NCBI GenBank assembly: GCA_020736575.1
Contig: JAGPYM010000088.1
Location: 1-64,000 of the forward strand
Source: Thelonectria olida
Taxonomy: Eukaryota; Ascomycota; Sordariomycetes; Hypocreales; Nectriaceae
Length of the DNA stretch: 64,000 nt
Direction of reading: 5' to 3'
The position numbers were made by a program, and so were the translations under genes. This document shows positions 1 through 10,919 of the stretch, one piece after another. The notes under the pieces are model-generated. The model was not told where the DNA came from. It saw only the letters and a program-made list of their open reading frames with translations, and did not search any database. Position 1 is the first letter of the stretch, and each line of letters opens with the position of its first letter.

Positions 1-2200
1 TATTTATTTTATTTATTTTATTTATTTTATTTATTTTTTTATTTTATTTTATTTATTTTATTTATTTTTAGCTTTTTACTATTAAATATTTTAACTATTT
101 TAAAAAAGTATATAATTAAAAATAAAAATATTAATTTAAATATTTTATAACTTATATTTTAAAAATAAAATTCTTTTTAATATTTTATATTATATATTAA
201 GCTATTATAATAAAAAGAAATATTATATTAATTTTTAAAAAAGTAAAATTTATTTCTTTTAATTTAAAAAATATAATTTTAAAACTTAATATATAAATAT
301 AAATTTTAATACTTATTAAAAAGTTATTAGCTTTATATTTCCTTAAGCTTTAAAAACTTTAAAAATTATTTTTAAAGTTTAATTCTAATTTATATATTTT
401 AATATTTAAACTTAAAAGTATTAAAAAAGCTTTTTTAAATTAATTTTAAAAGCTTTTAAGTTTTTTATTAAAAAAATTAAAATTATTATATATAAAAATA
501 CTTTATTAAAAGCTATAATTTAAAACTTTTAATAAGTATATAAAATATTAAACTTTTATATTTAATAATATTTATTATTATATAAACTTTTTAATATATT
601 TTACTATTTAATTATTTTATTTTATTTCTATTAATTTATATACTTTTAAACCTATTTTAACCTTTTTTAACCTTTTTCTTTTTATTTAGCCTTTTTAACT
701 TTCTACTTTTTAACTCTTATATTTATTTAACTAACCTTTTATTTGTAAATTTTCCTTTCCTTTTAAATAACTATTTAAATTATTACTATTATATATAATA
801 GCTTTTAAAATTATAACTTATAAGTATTTAATTAAATTATTTTAATAAATTACTTATTATTATTATTAAAATAGTTTTTTCTTTTCCTTTTAAAAAGTTT
901 TATAAAGTTTTTAACTTTCTATTTAAAAATATTATAATAGTTTTAATTTTTATAATTAATTATTTTTATTATTATATTAACTCTTTTATATATTTTTCTA
1001 CTTAATTACCTTACTTATTTTTATTATTTTTTAAATATAATTTACTTAATAAAAGTTTTTATTTAAAAGCTAATTATTAACCCTATAAAAAAGCTTATTA
1101 TAATAGATTTAAGGCTGGGTTTTACTTATATTAACTTTTATTATATACTAGTATTAAGCTTATTTTAATAAATACTAATAGTATTAATATATATTAAATC
1201 TTTTAATTAAAATCTTATAACTTAAAATAATTAAATTAATCTTTTAATTAATATTTAATAGTATATTTATATTAAATAATACAAAAATACTTAAAAGTTA
1301 TAACTCTTTTATATACTTATTAAAGTCTTTTATTAGCTTAATATATTTAAAAGAATTTATATATTTTAATATATAGTAAGTAGCTATATAATTTCTATTA
1401 CTTAATTAAATTATATTATATTTAATTAATATAAAGTTAAATATTTTAATTATTATATATTATATTATTAGTTAAGTTATATAAACTAGAGTTAAATAAA
1501 AAAATAAGTACTTTTATATTAAAAGCTTAAAATAACATTTTTTAAGAAAGGTTTATTTAAAAAAAAACTATCACTTTAAAACTAATTATAAGCTCTATTA
1601 AAAAGCTTATTATAATAAATATAAAGCTAAAGTTTAATTTATATTAATTTCTATTATATATTTAAATTATTAGCTTTTTTAATAATAATAAAATATTAAA
1701 CTAATATTAAAAATAAACAGAATTTAATTATATAAATAAAAAATAATAATAGTAAAAAAGAAAAAATAAATAATTAATTAAATAAATATTAATATATAAA
1801 TAATAGTAAAATTATTTAAAAGTAATAATTAAATAAAGTTAATTAAATTAAAATTTAATTTTATAAATTATAAAATAAGCTTAAATATAATATAATATAA
1901 TAAATAGTTTTAATTAATTAATTAATTAATTATACTTTTATATTAATTTATAATAATAAAAGTTAAAAAAAGTAATTTACTTATTTAAATAGTTTACTTA
2001 TTTATTAAATATATTATATTTATTTAATTATATATAAAAGTTTTTTTATAAAATGCTCTATTTTTTAATTAAAAGTTAAAATTCTTTTAATAATCTTTTC
2101 TAATAAAAAATACAATTAAAAGGTATAAAATACGTAAGCTAAAATAATTAATCTTAATAGCTTATTTTTAAGCTAGGCAAGTATTTCCCTATTAATTATA
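1..2200. repeat. AT-rich RIP-type block
   Basis: This stretch is almost pure A+T with scattered AGC/GCT words. CA, TG and CG dinucleotides are nearly absent while TA is abundant, which is the dinucleotide pattern left by repeat-induced point mutation of duplicated DNA in ascomycetes. No open frame of note exists. The first 70 bases are a (TATTT/ATTT)n microsatellite. Internal segments around 1090-1210 and 1595-1700 resemble each other, and 1381-1680 resembles 42050-42370, so this is a decayed copy of a dispersed repeat. The original element type cannot be recognised. Confidence 0.85.
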
Positions 2201-2283
2201 GCTAGCCCTTACTATAAATAGAAAGAAATGTGTTTTTAGCAGACAGACCTATTACTTTTATCCAGTTTAAAACGTTTTATTAT

Positions 2284-2370
2284 TAAACCGATCAGGGCAT
2301 AAAAGTCACTTTATTGCTTTTTAACAAAACGGAATTTTACTTTATTACCGAGCCGATTAGGGCATAAATG
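2284..2370. repeat. imperfect direct repeat at AT-block edge
   Basis: Two copies of GATCAGGGCATAAA / GATTAGGGCATAAA lie about 65 bp apart, each preceded by an AACGTTTTATT / AACGGAATTTTACTTTATT-like stretch. They sit between the AT-rich block and the first gene. They may be the end of the decayed element or just a local duplication. Confidence 0.4.
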
Positions 2371-2403
2371 AGCTTTGCTAATCCCGCCCGCATTTGACAT
2401 CCT

Positions 2404-5215
2404 TTACATTGACCCTTGCTGCCACTCTTGTGCCCAAATTTGCGATATATCCTGCTCTAACAATCCCATCATATTGCGACTTCCTGACATCCAGTTCGCT
2501 ATATGCGTCACTTGAGAACTCTTAACAACCGTTGCATCGGGAGTCCCCGTAGCATCGATGGCAGTCTGCACCACAGGCAAAAGTCCCAGCTGGCTTAGGT
2601 ATACGTCGAACTGGTCCCCGATCGGTACCATGGCTTCGTCCTCTTGCGTTTGTGACTTGGCCTCAACATAAAGCGTCGCGACGTTGCTCATGACTTGCCA
2701 CAGGTGCCATAGCTTCTGTACAGTCTCAGACGAATCGATAGCCGCTTCAAGAGACGCACTGAAGGCTTTCAAAAGTCGAAGATCTTCTGCTGACAATGTC
2801 TCGATGACATAGCAAAAGATAACAAAGAAGGGAGCGAAGGGAGTCAGGACCAAGTTCCTGCGAAACGATATTAGCGATATAGGTCAATATTCGTGGCAAT
2901 TAGCCTTGTCATACCAATGCAGATAAATAGACTTCGCCAAAGCGTCACGTTGAACAAGTTCCATGCACGACAAATGCTGTTGCATCGCTCTTCGCGCTGC
3001 GTCATCGCATTCGTCAGAGAATCCACTGTTAGATCCTTCGGGCGGAGGAATGGCTCGGTAGATCAGTGTAATAGTTGACAACAGTTGAACTTCATCTCCT
3101 TTGACGTAGATATCCACTAGAGGGGAGGTTCCGATCTTCTTGAGTGAGCTGACGGCCCTTCCTCGATACTCTATCGCATCTAACTCCACCTGGCGACACT
3201 CGGCTCCCAGCATGCGAGCTCGCTCTGCCAGTTCGGAGTGCGGCTGCGCCAAGGCAGCGGGGCTATATCTGCTGGCTCGTTAGCTTTGGTGATTCTTGTG
3301 GCAGGCGTGTGTAGAACTCTGGAGGAAAGACGGACAGTCGCTCATAGAGGTGGCCTTGAAGCGTCGCCAGTCTCACCCACATCATCGCCACGCCAGACAT
3401 CTCAAGGCTCATTGTGGTTTCAAAGTTGAAAGCGCGGGGAACGTCGACATCCCAATCTTGGATCGCAGGTGCGCGGCCAAGACGTAACCCAAGCGCTTTA
3501 TCCTGCGTGTAGATGCACCAGAACAAGGTGGATTTGACGTCTGAAGTAGCAGGGTCACGTTTCAACTGTTCTTGTCGGTGGAACCCTGCTGTCTGACATA
3601 TTTGGGCGGCGGCGCAGTTAAGATGCCAAGCGACGGTTGGCCTACTCACATCAATCGCGTACAGAGTCTATCCTGCAGTCAGCGATGTTGGGCTATTTCG
3701 GCTACGCGACAAATTGCCTCAGCTTACACCCAGCAAAAGAGCCTGGACGCTTTCGATCTTCAAAGACATAAAGAGGGAAACGTTTGCGAGCGACGTCTCA
3801 AGGTTAATTCGACATAACTGGATCAACGGCTCGAGTTCGTCCTTGGTCGCCTTGCCTGGGGCGAGCGTGTGCTGTTCTAAAAACAAATAGTACAAACCAG
3901 CATTGACAATTACAAAGGTTGCATCAGTAAAGTCGTCGGTAGAGAAGTAGACCAGTCGGCAGAGTTTTGCGAAGTCACTAACCCCCACAAAAGAGCAGAC
4001 AAAGGTGAAGAGACCTGGTGAAGACGCTGGCTTGATCTGTCAGCTGCAAGACCAGACAAATACGAAGCGAGCTAGGGCGGAGCACAAAACTTGCCTCTAA
4101 TCTGTTTAAGAAGGCGCACAACAACGTCCATGGGAGGCATCGGCAGTTGGCCGAGACCACCCACGGGAATGCGTTGCTGCAAAGGAAAGCGAGGCCCGCA
4201 GCTGATGGACTGGTGCGCTTGGAGCTCTACCAAATGCCTCAGACTTGACAAGGCCTCTCGCATCTCGGGGTTGGAATCATGGAGCGAGGTACGCTCGACG
4301 GCATTCACGAGGAGCTCGCTGGCATGGGTGGTGTGGGAGGTGAGGAAGGAATCGCCGCCAATCGCCGACTCATCACCGGAGCTCGCATAGTCGATAGTCG
4401 AGCCTGCAGCCGTGCCTGCACCACTGCTGTTGCCGGTGGAGAGATGAGGAATGCCAGGGAGTAGGAAATTACAACCGGTGGTAAAGGCGAGGCGCTGGGG
4501 GAGGTTACGGACCAGGGTCTCGATGTTGTTCAGGCGTATCTCGATCTGGTCGACCTTGTGCTCACTGCAGATAGTAAATGTCAGCAATGTGTCCGCTTGA
4601 TTTGCCTGGACGGTGCAGTTTGAGAATGGACAAGTCAAGGTCAGAAGAGGAGCGCAGACAAGAGGGGGACTGACTATTGGGACGAGATCAAGACTCGCTG
4701 GCGAGGTTCTCTGGGCCGCTTACCAACACCTATCGATGTACAGGAGCGCTCAGCGGTCCGACAGTTGGAGCATGGCAGTTCTTTATCGCAGCGAATCTGC
4801 AAAAGTGGTACGGCCGAGGTTATTCACTGTGTTCACGTTGCCATTCCGCGCCATGCAAGAGGCAGCGTCATCGGTAGCCGGGACATTTGCTTACCTTGCG
4901 CGTACGGCATTGATCACACTGGAAAAATAAATGAAAGGGCTTTAGTTAGCACAGACTCAGAAACTATAGGGAAGTAAAAGACCGCGACAGCTTGTTTCTG
5001 TACACCAATTTCTTTTTTGAAGAGCCTAGAACAGATGAGTATTCATGCTATCTTCAAAGTCCTAAATCTGAGTGACAAACCGGACCACACAACCAGAAAA
5101 AGAATCAGCTCTCGATGGGATTCATTGAGAGATGACTTACAGCTCTTCGCGCCAAGTCATCGGAGGCCGGTCTTTCACCGCCCTCATGTCCTGGATCAAT
5201 GCTCTGTTGATCCAT
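2404..5215 (-). CDS. Zn2Cys6 transcription factor (eight exons)
   Basis: A fungal binuclear zinc-cluster regulator, nuclear by family. Exons on the minus strand: 5141-5215, 4895-4918, 4675-4796, 4095-4564, 3728-4026, 3336-3667, 2915-3262 and 2404-2857. All phases close, giving 707 residues. The zinc cluster is split by introns: CDQC begins at residue 26 on a 24-nt exon, and the rest (IRCDKELPCSNC, last Cys at 52) follows on the next exon. A linker GKRPREPRQRVLISSQ and a short heptad-like helix (YEHKVDQIEIRLNNIE) come next, then a fungal-specific transcription-factor middle region (VYFSTDD, GTLYAIDVSRP, LYERLPAALAQP). The intron at 4027-4094 appears to be GC-AG, and two donors are weak (GTCAGT, GTCCGT). 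Its target is unknown; it lies next to the monooxygenase/hydrolase pair and could control it. Confidence 0.88.
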
Positions 5216-5885
5216 GGGATTATTAGACCTTCTACACAGAATCAACTTCTGTCAACGGAAAGGAGAAAGAAAATCAAAAGACTGGCGATGGTGAAAGCGG
5301 CAAGGGGGGCGTGAGTGGCACGAGAATGTATCACAGTGCTTTTATTTTCTGCTGGGATTTCGGGGCATCTTGTCGACTGGATGAGCGAGGGCGCCTGGGG
5401 ATGACTGAAGTCATCATCGGGATCTGGTGGGCCACGGTGGCCGCGGACAGCCGATGATACGAAGGATAGACAAGGTTTCATTGGTGGGCAGCGGGTTTGG
5501 GCAGAATGTCAAGGGCATCCCTGCATTGGGGGAGTTTAGTGCGTTTAATCACAGCGGCAAGAAGTTTTGACTCATTAATCATGAAATTATCTCTTGGCTG
5601 CTGTAGCCCTTGATACGGCGTCATGGATCGTACACGGTCGCAATCAGCAGCGGAGGTAGGAGGGCAGCCACAAGGTTGTTATTCATTTCAGTTCCCTCAG
5701 CTACGTGCCATGGCACTTGTCGCAAACCTCAACTGCCTGTTATTTGCCATCCCAGTTCTAAATGGCAGCAACAACTGCGAATTATTAAAGCGTCTTGACT
5801 TCAATTCCAACATCTTTCGCGGCCAGTCTTTTGTCATGCAGGCTTCAACGACAAGCAAGGTGTCTACTAACTCTATCGGACCCAG
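5216..5885. other. upstream region of the first regulator, no gene seen
   Basis: No coding region is recognised. A CCGCGG palindrome lies at 5451-5456, about 236 bp upstream of the regulator start codon. Short open frames on both strands here show no family features. Confidence 0.5.
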
Positions 5886-6955
5886 CAAAAGATGAGGTAC
5901 GGCCATGACTGGGTAGTCGAAGGCTCTGTTTGTACCGGTGTGCCTGTTGAAAACGGTGATCATTATGTTAACTGTTGCGTTACGGGAACCTGCTGCCTCG
6001 GAGTCTTAGGTGTAAACTCCACTGAGTTTGGTGTTGTTAGAGTCGCATTGGGGGCCTCTATCGAGCTGCACAGGATTTTCTCCCATATAGGTTCTAACGG
6101 CTATGGCAATTCTATCAAGTTCTCCCTAGCCATTTACGAGAGAGGAGTTGACATTATTACTTGTGGTGTGAGTGGCTTCTTTATGCTGTTCCCGAAGGTG
6201 AGGAGTACCCTGGTGGGATCGTCATGCTTGCGCGCTGGAACAGCTGCTTGATGGTCAAGAGACAGACAGCCTGGTCAGCTCTGGGAATCAGGTTTCTGCT
6301 CTTCTACGGGCTTTTGGTTGCCAGAGACGGACCCTTCTTTCCCCAGGTAGATCATTCTAATCCGCGCCGTGGGCTTAGCATCTGGATTACGAGACTTCAG
6401 TAAAGCTTCTGTCGTTGGCCAAGGGTAAAGGAGAAGTTAGGTTGACTCTGGCCGCTATTATGCGTTTGAAAACGAGGTGGGAAAGGCACTAAATGATGTT
6501 AACCCAGGTCTTATCTCTACATGAAGTGCCTGTTTCCTAGAAACAGAGGCGGATTTGGCGTCGCATAGGTAGATGTGGCCACGGCGGCCATGTCTAGAGG
6601 GATTGCGGCCTTATAGTTAAGTAGACATATCCTGAAGACGATGCTAGCACTTTACGTAACATTATGGCCACGACGGCAAAACCGGCTGGGTTCAACGACA
6701 CGATCAAGACCCGTTATGATTTCTTGGATCCAGTTTTTCAGCAGGGCAGTGGTCTTGTAGATGATTACGCCGCAGTCCACACATCAACACTTGTCATACA
6801 GCCGGTCTGTCATTTAACGACGCCCATGCCCAGCCTCGCTCTCACTTTGAGATGAAGAAGGTCGGAAAGGCGACCATATCTTATCGTCTGAGTCACCGTG
6901 AAGCAAGGAACAGCGCTGCAGCGTCTACAGCAAACCCAGATATAACGTGAGAACC
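5886..6955 (+). pseudogene. subtilisin-like (S8) serine protease pseudogene
   Basis: Fragments of a secreted subtilase are readable on the plus strand in shifting frames. At about 5890-6180 there is YGHDWV, then TGTCCLGVLGVNSTEFGVV where an intact gene has the HGTH catalytic-His motif, then LHRIFSH and YERGVDIITC. At 6664-6790 comes MATTAKPAGFND, DFLDPVFQQGSGLVD and YAAVHTSTLV, the region following the catalytic Ser. A frameshift near 6805 leads into SFNDAH, HFEMKKVGKATISYRLS and a stop. The catalytic His is lost, most of the segment between about 6250 and 6660 does not align, and no start is seen. The family assignment rests on motif recognition; the break points are approximate. Confidence 0.75.
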
Positions 6956-7104
6956 TATCAGATAGTAGTGGGAACATCACAAGAAGATAATACCGAATAA
7001 TTTCAATTGGTTTTAAACAAGGGTTTGAAACCACTAGTCCAAGCCTCGACCTGGAGATTAACGCCCCAAGTTTGCGTCAAGGCCGTTTTGCCACTCCTGT
7101 TGTA

Positions 7105-8574
7105 TCAGCGATATTCCAACCCAGTCTTGACATCCCCCCAAACTGACTTCCAGTAATCGGCCAAGTAATTCCACCTGTGCGCCCATGGACCTGTACCCCC
7201 TTTTGGCATTATCTGGTCTACGTTACGCACATATGTGGATGAGATTTGGAAAAAGGGCCGCGACTGCATGCGTTCCGAGTGCTGGAGACGAGGTACAACA
7301 CTTGAAGCTCCCTCTCGCTTGATTTGACGAAGAATCCGGACAATGGCCTTCCCTGTTATCTCGGCGCCCAAGGTCCAGGACGCGTTAACGTAACCAAGGA
7401 CGAGCGCTAGGTTTGGCAGGTCTTGAATCATGAAACCTTTCCAGAGGAACTTCTTGGAGCAGTCGACGACGTGGCCATTCACGGACAGACGGATACCGCC
7501 AACCGCAAGCAGCTTCAGGCCCGTAGCGGTAATCACGACATCCGGCCGCAACGTCTCTCCCGAATGTAGTTGTATTGCATCCTGTGTGACCTCCTTGATG
7601 GTGTCGGTAATCACGCTTGCCTTTCCGGACCTCAGGGCGGCGAAAAAGTCGCCGTCAGGGCAAGCGCAGAAGCGTTGAGTCCAAGGCTCATAACGCGGCG
7701 TGAAGTGCGGATCGATGGGGACAGACGGCGGGAGAAGTTTGGCCGTCTCGCCGAGAATCATCGATCGAGCGAACTTAGGAAAGAAGATACAAAAGTAGTA
7801 AAACAGATAATCAAACACCATGTGGCGAAAACGGGTGACCCGCCAGGCGAGACTAATCGGAAGGACAGCCTTCTCCAGCTCGGCTACGCTGTCGTGCTGA
7901 GGGACCGCGCCGATATAGGATGGGCTTCGTTGAAGCATGGTGACGTGCTTAGCCGCCTCAGTCATTCCCGGCACAATTGTGATGGCAGTGGCACCGCTGC
8001 CGACGACGACAACATTCTTATCGGTGTAATCAAAACCCTTCGGCCAGAACTGCGGGTGAATCACGGTACCCTTGAAGTTTTCGATCCCCGGTATATGAGC
8101 CTGGAGGGGTTCGTCGTAGTCGTAGTACCCGGTACCTAAAACGAGAAACCGGGCGTGTAAACTATGCATCTGGCCTTCGCTGTCTTGGACATCCACGGCC
8201 CAGAGACTGTGCTTGGAGGACCAGTTCGCAGAAACGACTTTGTGTTCGAACTTGATCTTCTTGTCGATGCCGAACTTTGCAGCCGACTCAGCCACGTACG
8301 CAGCGATATCTGAACCAGGTGCGAGGATGTTTTCTCTATTCCAGGGGTTCCAGGGGAAGCTGAATGTGAAAATGTCCGAGTCGGACCTCACGCCAGGATA
8401 CTGGAATAGGTCCCAGGTGCCGCCAATGTTGCTTCTTGCCTCGAAGATGGCATAGGATGTTGGTTGAGGAGCTCCGGTCTGGATATGGAATGCTGTGTTG
8501 ATACCGGAGATTCCTGCTCCCACAATGACGAGGTCGAAGTCGACTGTAGGAGTGTCGTTTGTGTCGGCAACCAT
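7105..8574 (-). CDS. Baeyer-Villiger / FMO-type flavin monooxygenase
   Basis: Class B flavoprotein monooxygenase of 489 residues in one exon. It should use FAD and NADPH to insert oxygen next to a ketone (ester or lactone formation) or to oxygenate a heteroatom. Visible motifs: FAD-binding GAGISG (19-24), GGTWD (51-55) followed by YPGVRSDSDIFTFSF, the BVMO fingerprint FKGTVIHPQFWP (167-178), and the NADPH-site VVGSGATA (190-197), where the last Gly of the usual GxGxxG is Ala. The length matches the EtaA-like single-domain group. The start ATG at 8574 precedes VADTNDTPTVDFDLVIVG, a normal beginning for the fold. It is divergent from the alpha/beta hydrolase across a 499-bp shared promoter, a natural pair since hydrolases cleave BVMO products. 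The substrate is unknown. Confidence 0.93.
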   Translation of the reverse strand: MVADTNDTPTVDFDLVIVGAGISGINTAFHIQTGAPQPTSYAIFEARSNIGGTWDLFQYPGVRSDSDIFTFSFPWNPWNRENILAPGSDIAAYVAESAAKFGIDKKIKFEHKVVSANWSSKHSLWAVDVQDSEGQMHSLHARFLVLGTGYYDYDEPLQAHIPGIENFKGTVIHPQFWPKGFDYTDKNVVVVGSGATAITIVPGMTEAAKHVTMLQRSPSYIGAVPQHDSVAELEKAVLPISLAWRVTRFRHMVFDYLFYYFCIFFPKFARSMILGETAKLLPPSVPIDPHFTPRYEPWTQRFCACPDGDFFAALRSGKASVITDTIKEVTQDAIQLHSGETLRPDVVITATGLKLLAVGGIRLSVNGHVVDCSKKFLWKGFMIQDLPNLALVLGYVNASWTLGAEITGKAIVRILRQIKREGASSVVPRLQHSERMQSRPFFQISSTYVRNVDQIMPKGGTGPWAHRWNYLADYWKSVWGDVKTGLEYR

Positions 8575-9073
8575 GGTAGTAGTGCTGGTATTAGATTTCG
8601 TTCGTTGACTTGACTAGGAAAGGAGAATGATGAAGAACGGTCTCTGCGGCAGACAAAGGACAGTTCGGCAACATTGATCTGACTTTGGATAAATATCCCA
8701 ATGCCGTCGTGCTGTGATTCTATCTCGGGGTCCGCGGAACTCCATGCAACCGCGTCTTCCCTCCGGCATGGAGGGCCTCGGTACTTCCACCTTGTCCTTC
8801 CCCGCAAGGTCTATGCGTGATCATTTGGGCATTGAGATGCGGGGATGAATCTTCGAATAGTGTTGCGTCTGCAGGGTGAAGCCCCCGCGGAGTCCGAAAT
8901 GCACGAACGCCGAGGCTTTGTCCCGAGGTTGCGGGGGAGAGGATGGGGGCAGACGTCTTGGGACAGTGAACCTTTGGTAAATAGGACGCCCACCGTTGTA
9001 CTCAGGGCTATTTATCTCTGGTTCTCACCGTCACCTGTGATGTAAAACCTGTCATTCTCGCCAATATCTCAAG
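8575..9073. promoter_or_regulatory. shared divergent promoter with PDRE-like palindromes
   Basis: This 499-bp interval separates the monooxygenase start codon from the hydrolase start codon. It contains TCCGCGGA at 8731-8738, identical to the yeast Pdr1/Pdr3 element, and a second CCGCGG at 8885-8890 within CCCGCGGA. Such palindromes are typical zinc-cluster targets (inverted CGG triplets). That one regulator drives both genes is an inference. Confidence 0.5.
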
Positions 9074-10198
9074 ATGTCGTCCTTGTGGTCGAAACAGCCT
9101 TTCAAACTCGTGTATATTTTCCTCATCGTACCGCCAGCCATCGTGGTATCCTCTATTCATGCCGTACTGTTCAGCCTGTTACGATGTGGTAGGCCGCACT
9201 CCAACTGGTCGTTCCGACAGGCAGTTGCCGTGCGGCTCGTCAAATCCCTGATCCGGCACCAGTCTGAGCTCCGCATGCCAACACCGCTTTCCCTCGCTCC
9301 CGGATCAGAGGGCGACAGATTCGTCGTCATATCTCCAGCGGCCCCAGCTCGGTTCAGGGGACTAGCAGACGACATTGTCATCCAGCCGAGCAGGGTCGGC
9401 GGAACCTGGTCGCCGGCTCCCATACCCGCGCTGCCGAGGGAGCAGCACGACCAACTCGTAGTCCTGCACTTCCATGGTGGAGCGTACGTCATGGGCAACG
9501 GCAGGGACAGCGACATGGGATTCCTTGCTAGGACACTACTCCAGAATACGCCGTGCACGCACATCTTCACGCCACAGTACAGGCTATCTAATAACCCGGG
9601 GGGCCGCTTTCCCGCCGCGCTCCAAGACGCCATCTCCACCTACTCCTACCTGCTCCATGATCTTGGAATTGCTGCGTCCCAGATCATTGTCAGCGGCGAC
9701 TCTGCCGGTGGCAACCTTGCGCTAGCCCTGCTACGCTATGTAGCCAGTTTTGGTTCCGAGACCGATCTGCCCGCGCCGCGAGCCGCGCTTCTCTGGTCTC
9801 CATGGGTTGACCTCGCCTTCGACCAGGATCCGCGTAACTGCCGTCTGCTCCCCAACTATCCCACGGACTACATTCACGCGAACTTCGCCTGCTGGGGGGT
9901 TGAGACGCTCACGGGTGGCGGAGTCGTGTCGGTGACGGATTCATACATCTCTCCTGTAAATAGCCCCTTTCGAAGTGAGACGCCAATTTGGGTGCACACC
10001 GGCGGGAAGGAGGTTCTCTATGGCGAAAACCTGCGGCTGGTGGAGCAGTTCCGCCGCGTGGGAAGCACGGTAGAGTTAGCTGTCGAGGAGCTTGCCCCTC
10101 ACGACATTCTCAGCGTGGGACCTCTGTTGGGGTTTGAAAATGAGGCGGTTTTGGGTGCTAGAAATGCTGGTGAGTTTCTTGGGCGGATTCTAGACTAA
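9074..10198 (+). CDS. alpha/beta hydrolase (HSL/arylesterase type)
   Basis: Single-exon gene of 374 residues in the alpha/beta hydrolase-3 (hormone-sensitive-lipase-like) family. The oxyanion motif HGGAYVMG starts at residue 134, the nucleophile elbow GDSAGG is at 208-213 with Ser210, and the catalytic His is probably His343 in APHDILS. The acid is less clear (Glu313 or Glu318 in GGKEVLYGEN). A hydrophobic segment at about 11-36 suggests an N-terminal membrane anchor, so it probably works at the ER or another membrane. It most likely hydrolyses esters or lactones, and its divergent pairing with the BVMO-type monooxygenase suggests it cleaves that enzyme's product. The substrate is not known. 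Confidence 0.92.
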   Translation: MSSLWSKQPFKLVYIFLIVPPAIVVSSIHAVLFSLLRCGRPHSNWSFRQAVAVRLVKSLIRHQSELRMPTPLSLAPGSEGDRFVVISPAAPARFRGLADDIVIQPSRVGGTWSPAPIPALPREQHDQLVVLHFHGGAYVMGNGRDSDMGFLARTLLQNTPCTHIFTPQYRLSNNPGGRFPAALQDAISTYSYLLHDLGIAASQIIVSGDSAGGNLALALLRYVASFGSETDLPAPRAALLWSPWVDLAFDQDPRNCRLLPNYPTDYIHANFACWGVETLTGGGVVSVTDSYISPVNSPFRSETPIWVHTGGKEVLYGENLRLVEQFRRVGSTVELAVEELAPHDILSVGPLLGFENEAVLGARNAGEFLGRILD

Positions 10199-10919
10199 AG
10201 CGATGAGACCCTTTTGACAAATGGGAACAATCAATGTCTTATTTTGTCTTTTGAATGAATGGAGATGTAATGTATAAAATGAAGGCGCTAGGCCTAATCT
10301 GTCTGGAATTCCTATTTTGCTCACACCTCCCTGAAGAGGCGGCTTGCTTGACTACTGAGATTTGGGGTGCTCTCCCCGCACTCCACGGCACCCAGCATTG
10401 CTAAAATGCGGGGTGCATGGCGCTAAGACGGACGATTGCCGATTTCAGGAAACGAGAGGCGGGGAAGCGGGGCTAGAAATTTCACCGGTGGGGTGCGAGC
10501 AGCCCGGGGACGGAGGCTCACCGTGAGCGCAACGAAAATATCCAGTTACGACACCTCGTTTTGTAATACTCGAATTCGCATTGTCCTCTTATTCACCTAC
10601 TTCACAATTTCAGACAATGTAAAGGCATCCTCAGTCATCCCCCTCCCCAAGAAGTCATCAACAGCTCTACACCTCCGAATTAGCGACAATGCGGTTCCGT
10701 TATGATCAATAAAGGCATAGGACCCATCACAGTTATTGGCCACCACACCGTCTTCGCCCATGCTGTCTCTTCAACTATCTAGGAAAGATGCAGAGCATTA
10801 TCTCACAGAGGCCAATTGGGCAACCAAGAGACACGCCAAATGCCTCATAATGCTTCACGCCTCAGCATGCTCCTGCAGGGTAATTCTTTGTTGTCAAAAA
10901 CATGTTGTTGCCTTGAGCC
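10199..10919. other. intergenic region between convergent genes
   Basis: Convergent 3' ends of the hydrolase and the P450. The stretch 10310-10520 is GC-richer, but I see no gene, repeat or RNA. Short open frames at 10436-10705 and 10736-10930 show no family features. Confidence 0.5.

Noticed and set aside
1..70. Telomere-like repeat at the window start
   Set aside because: The unit is TATTT/ATTT, not TTAGGG, and it merges into the AT-rich block.
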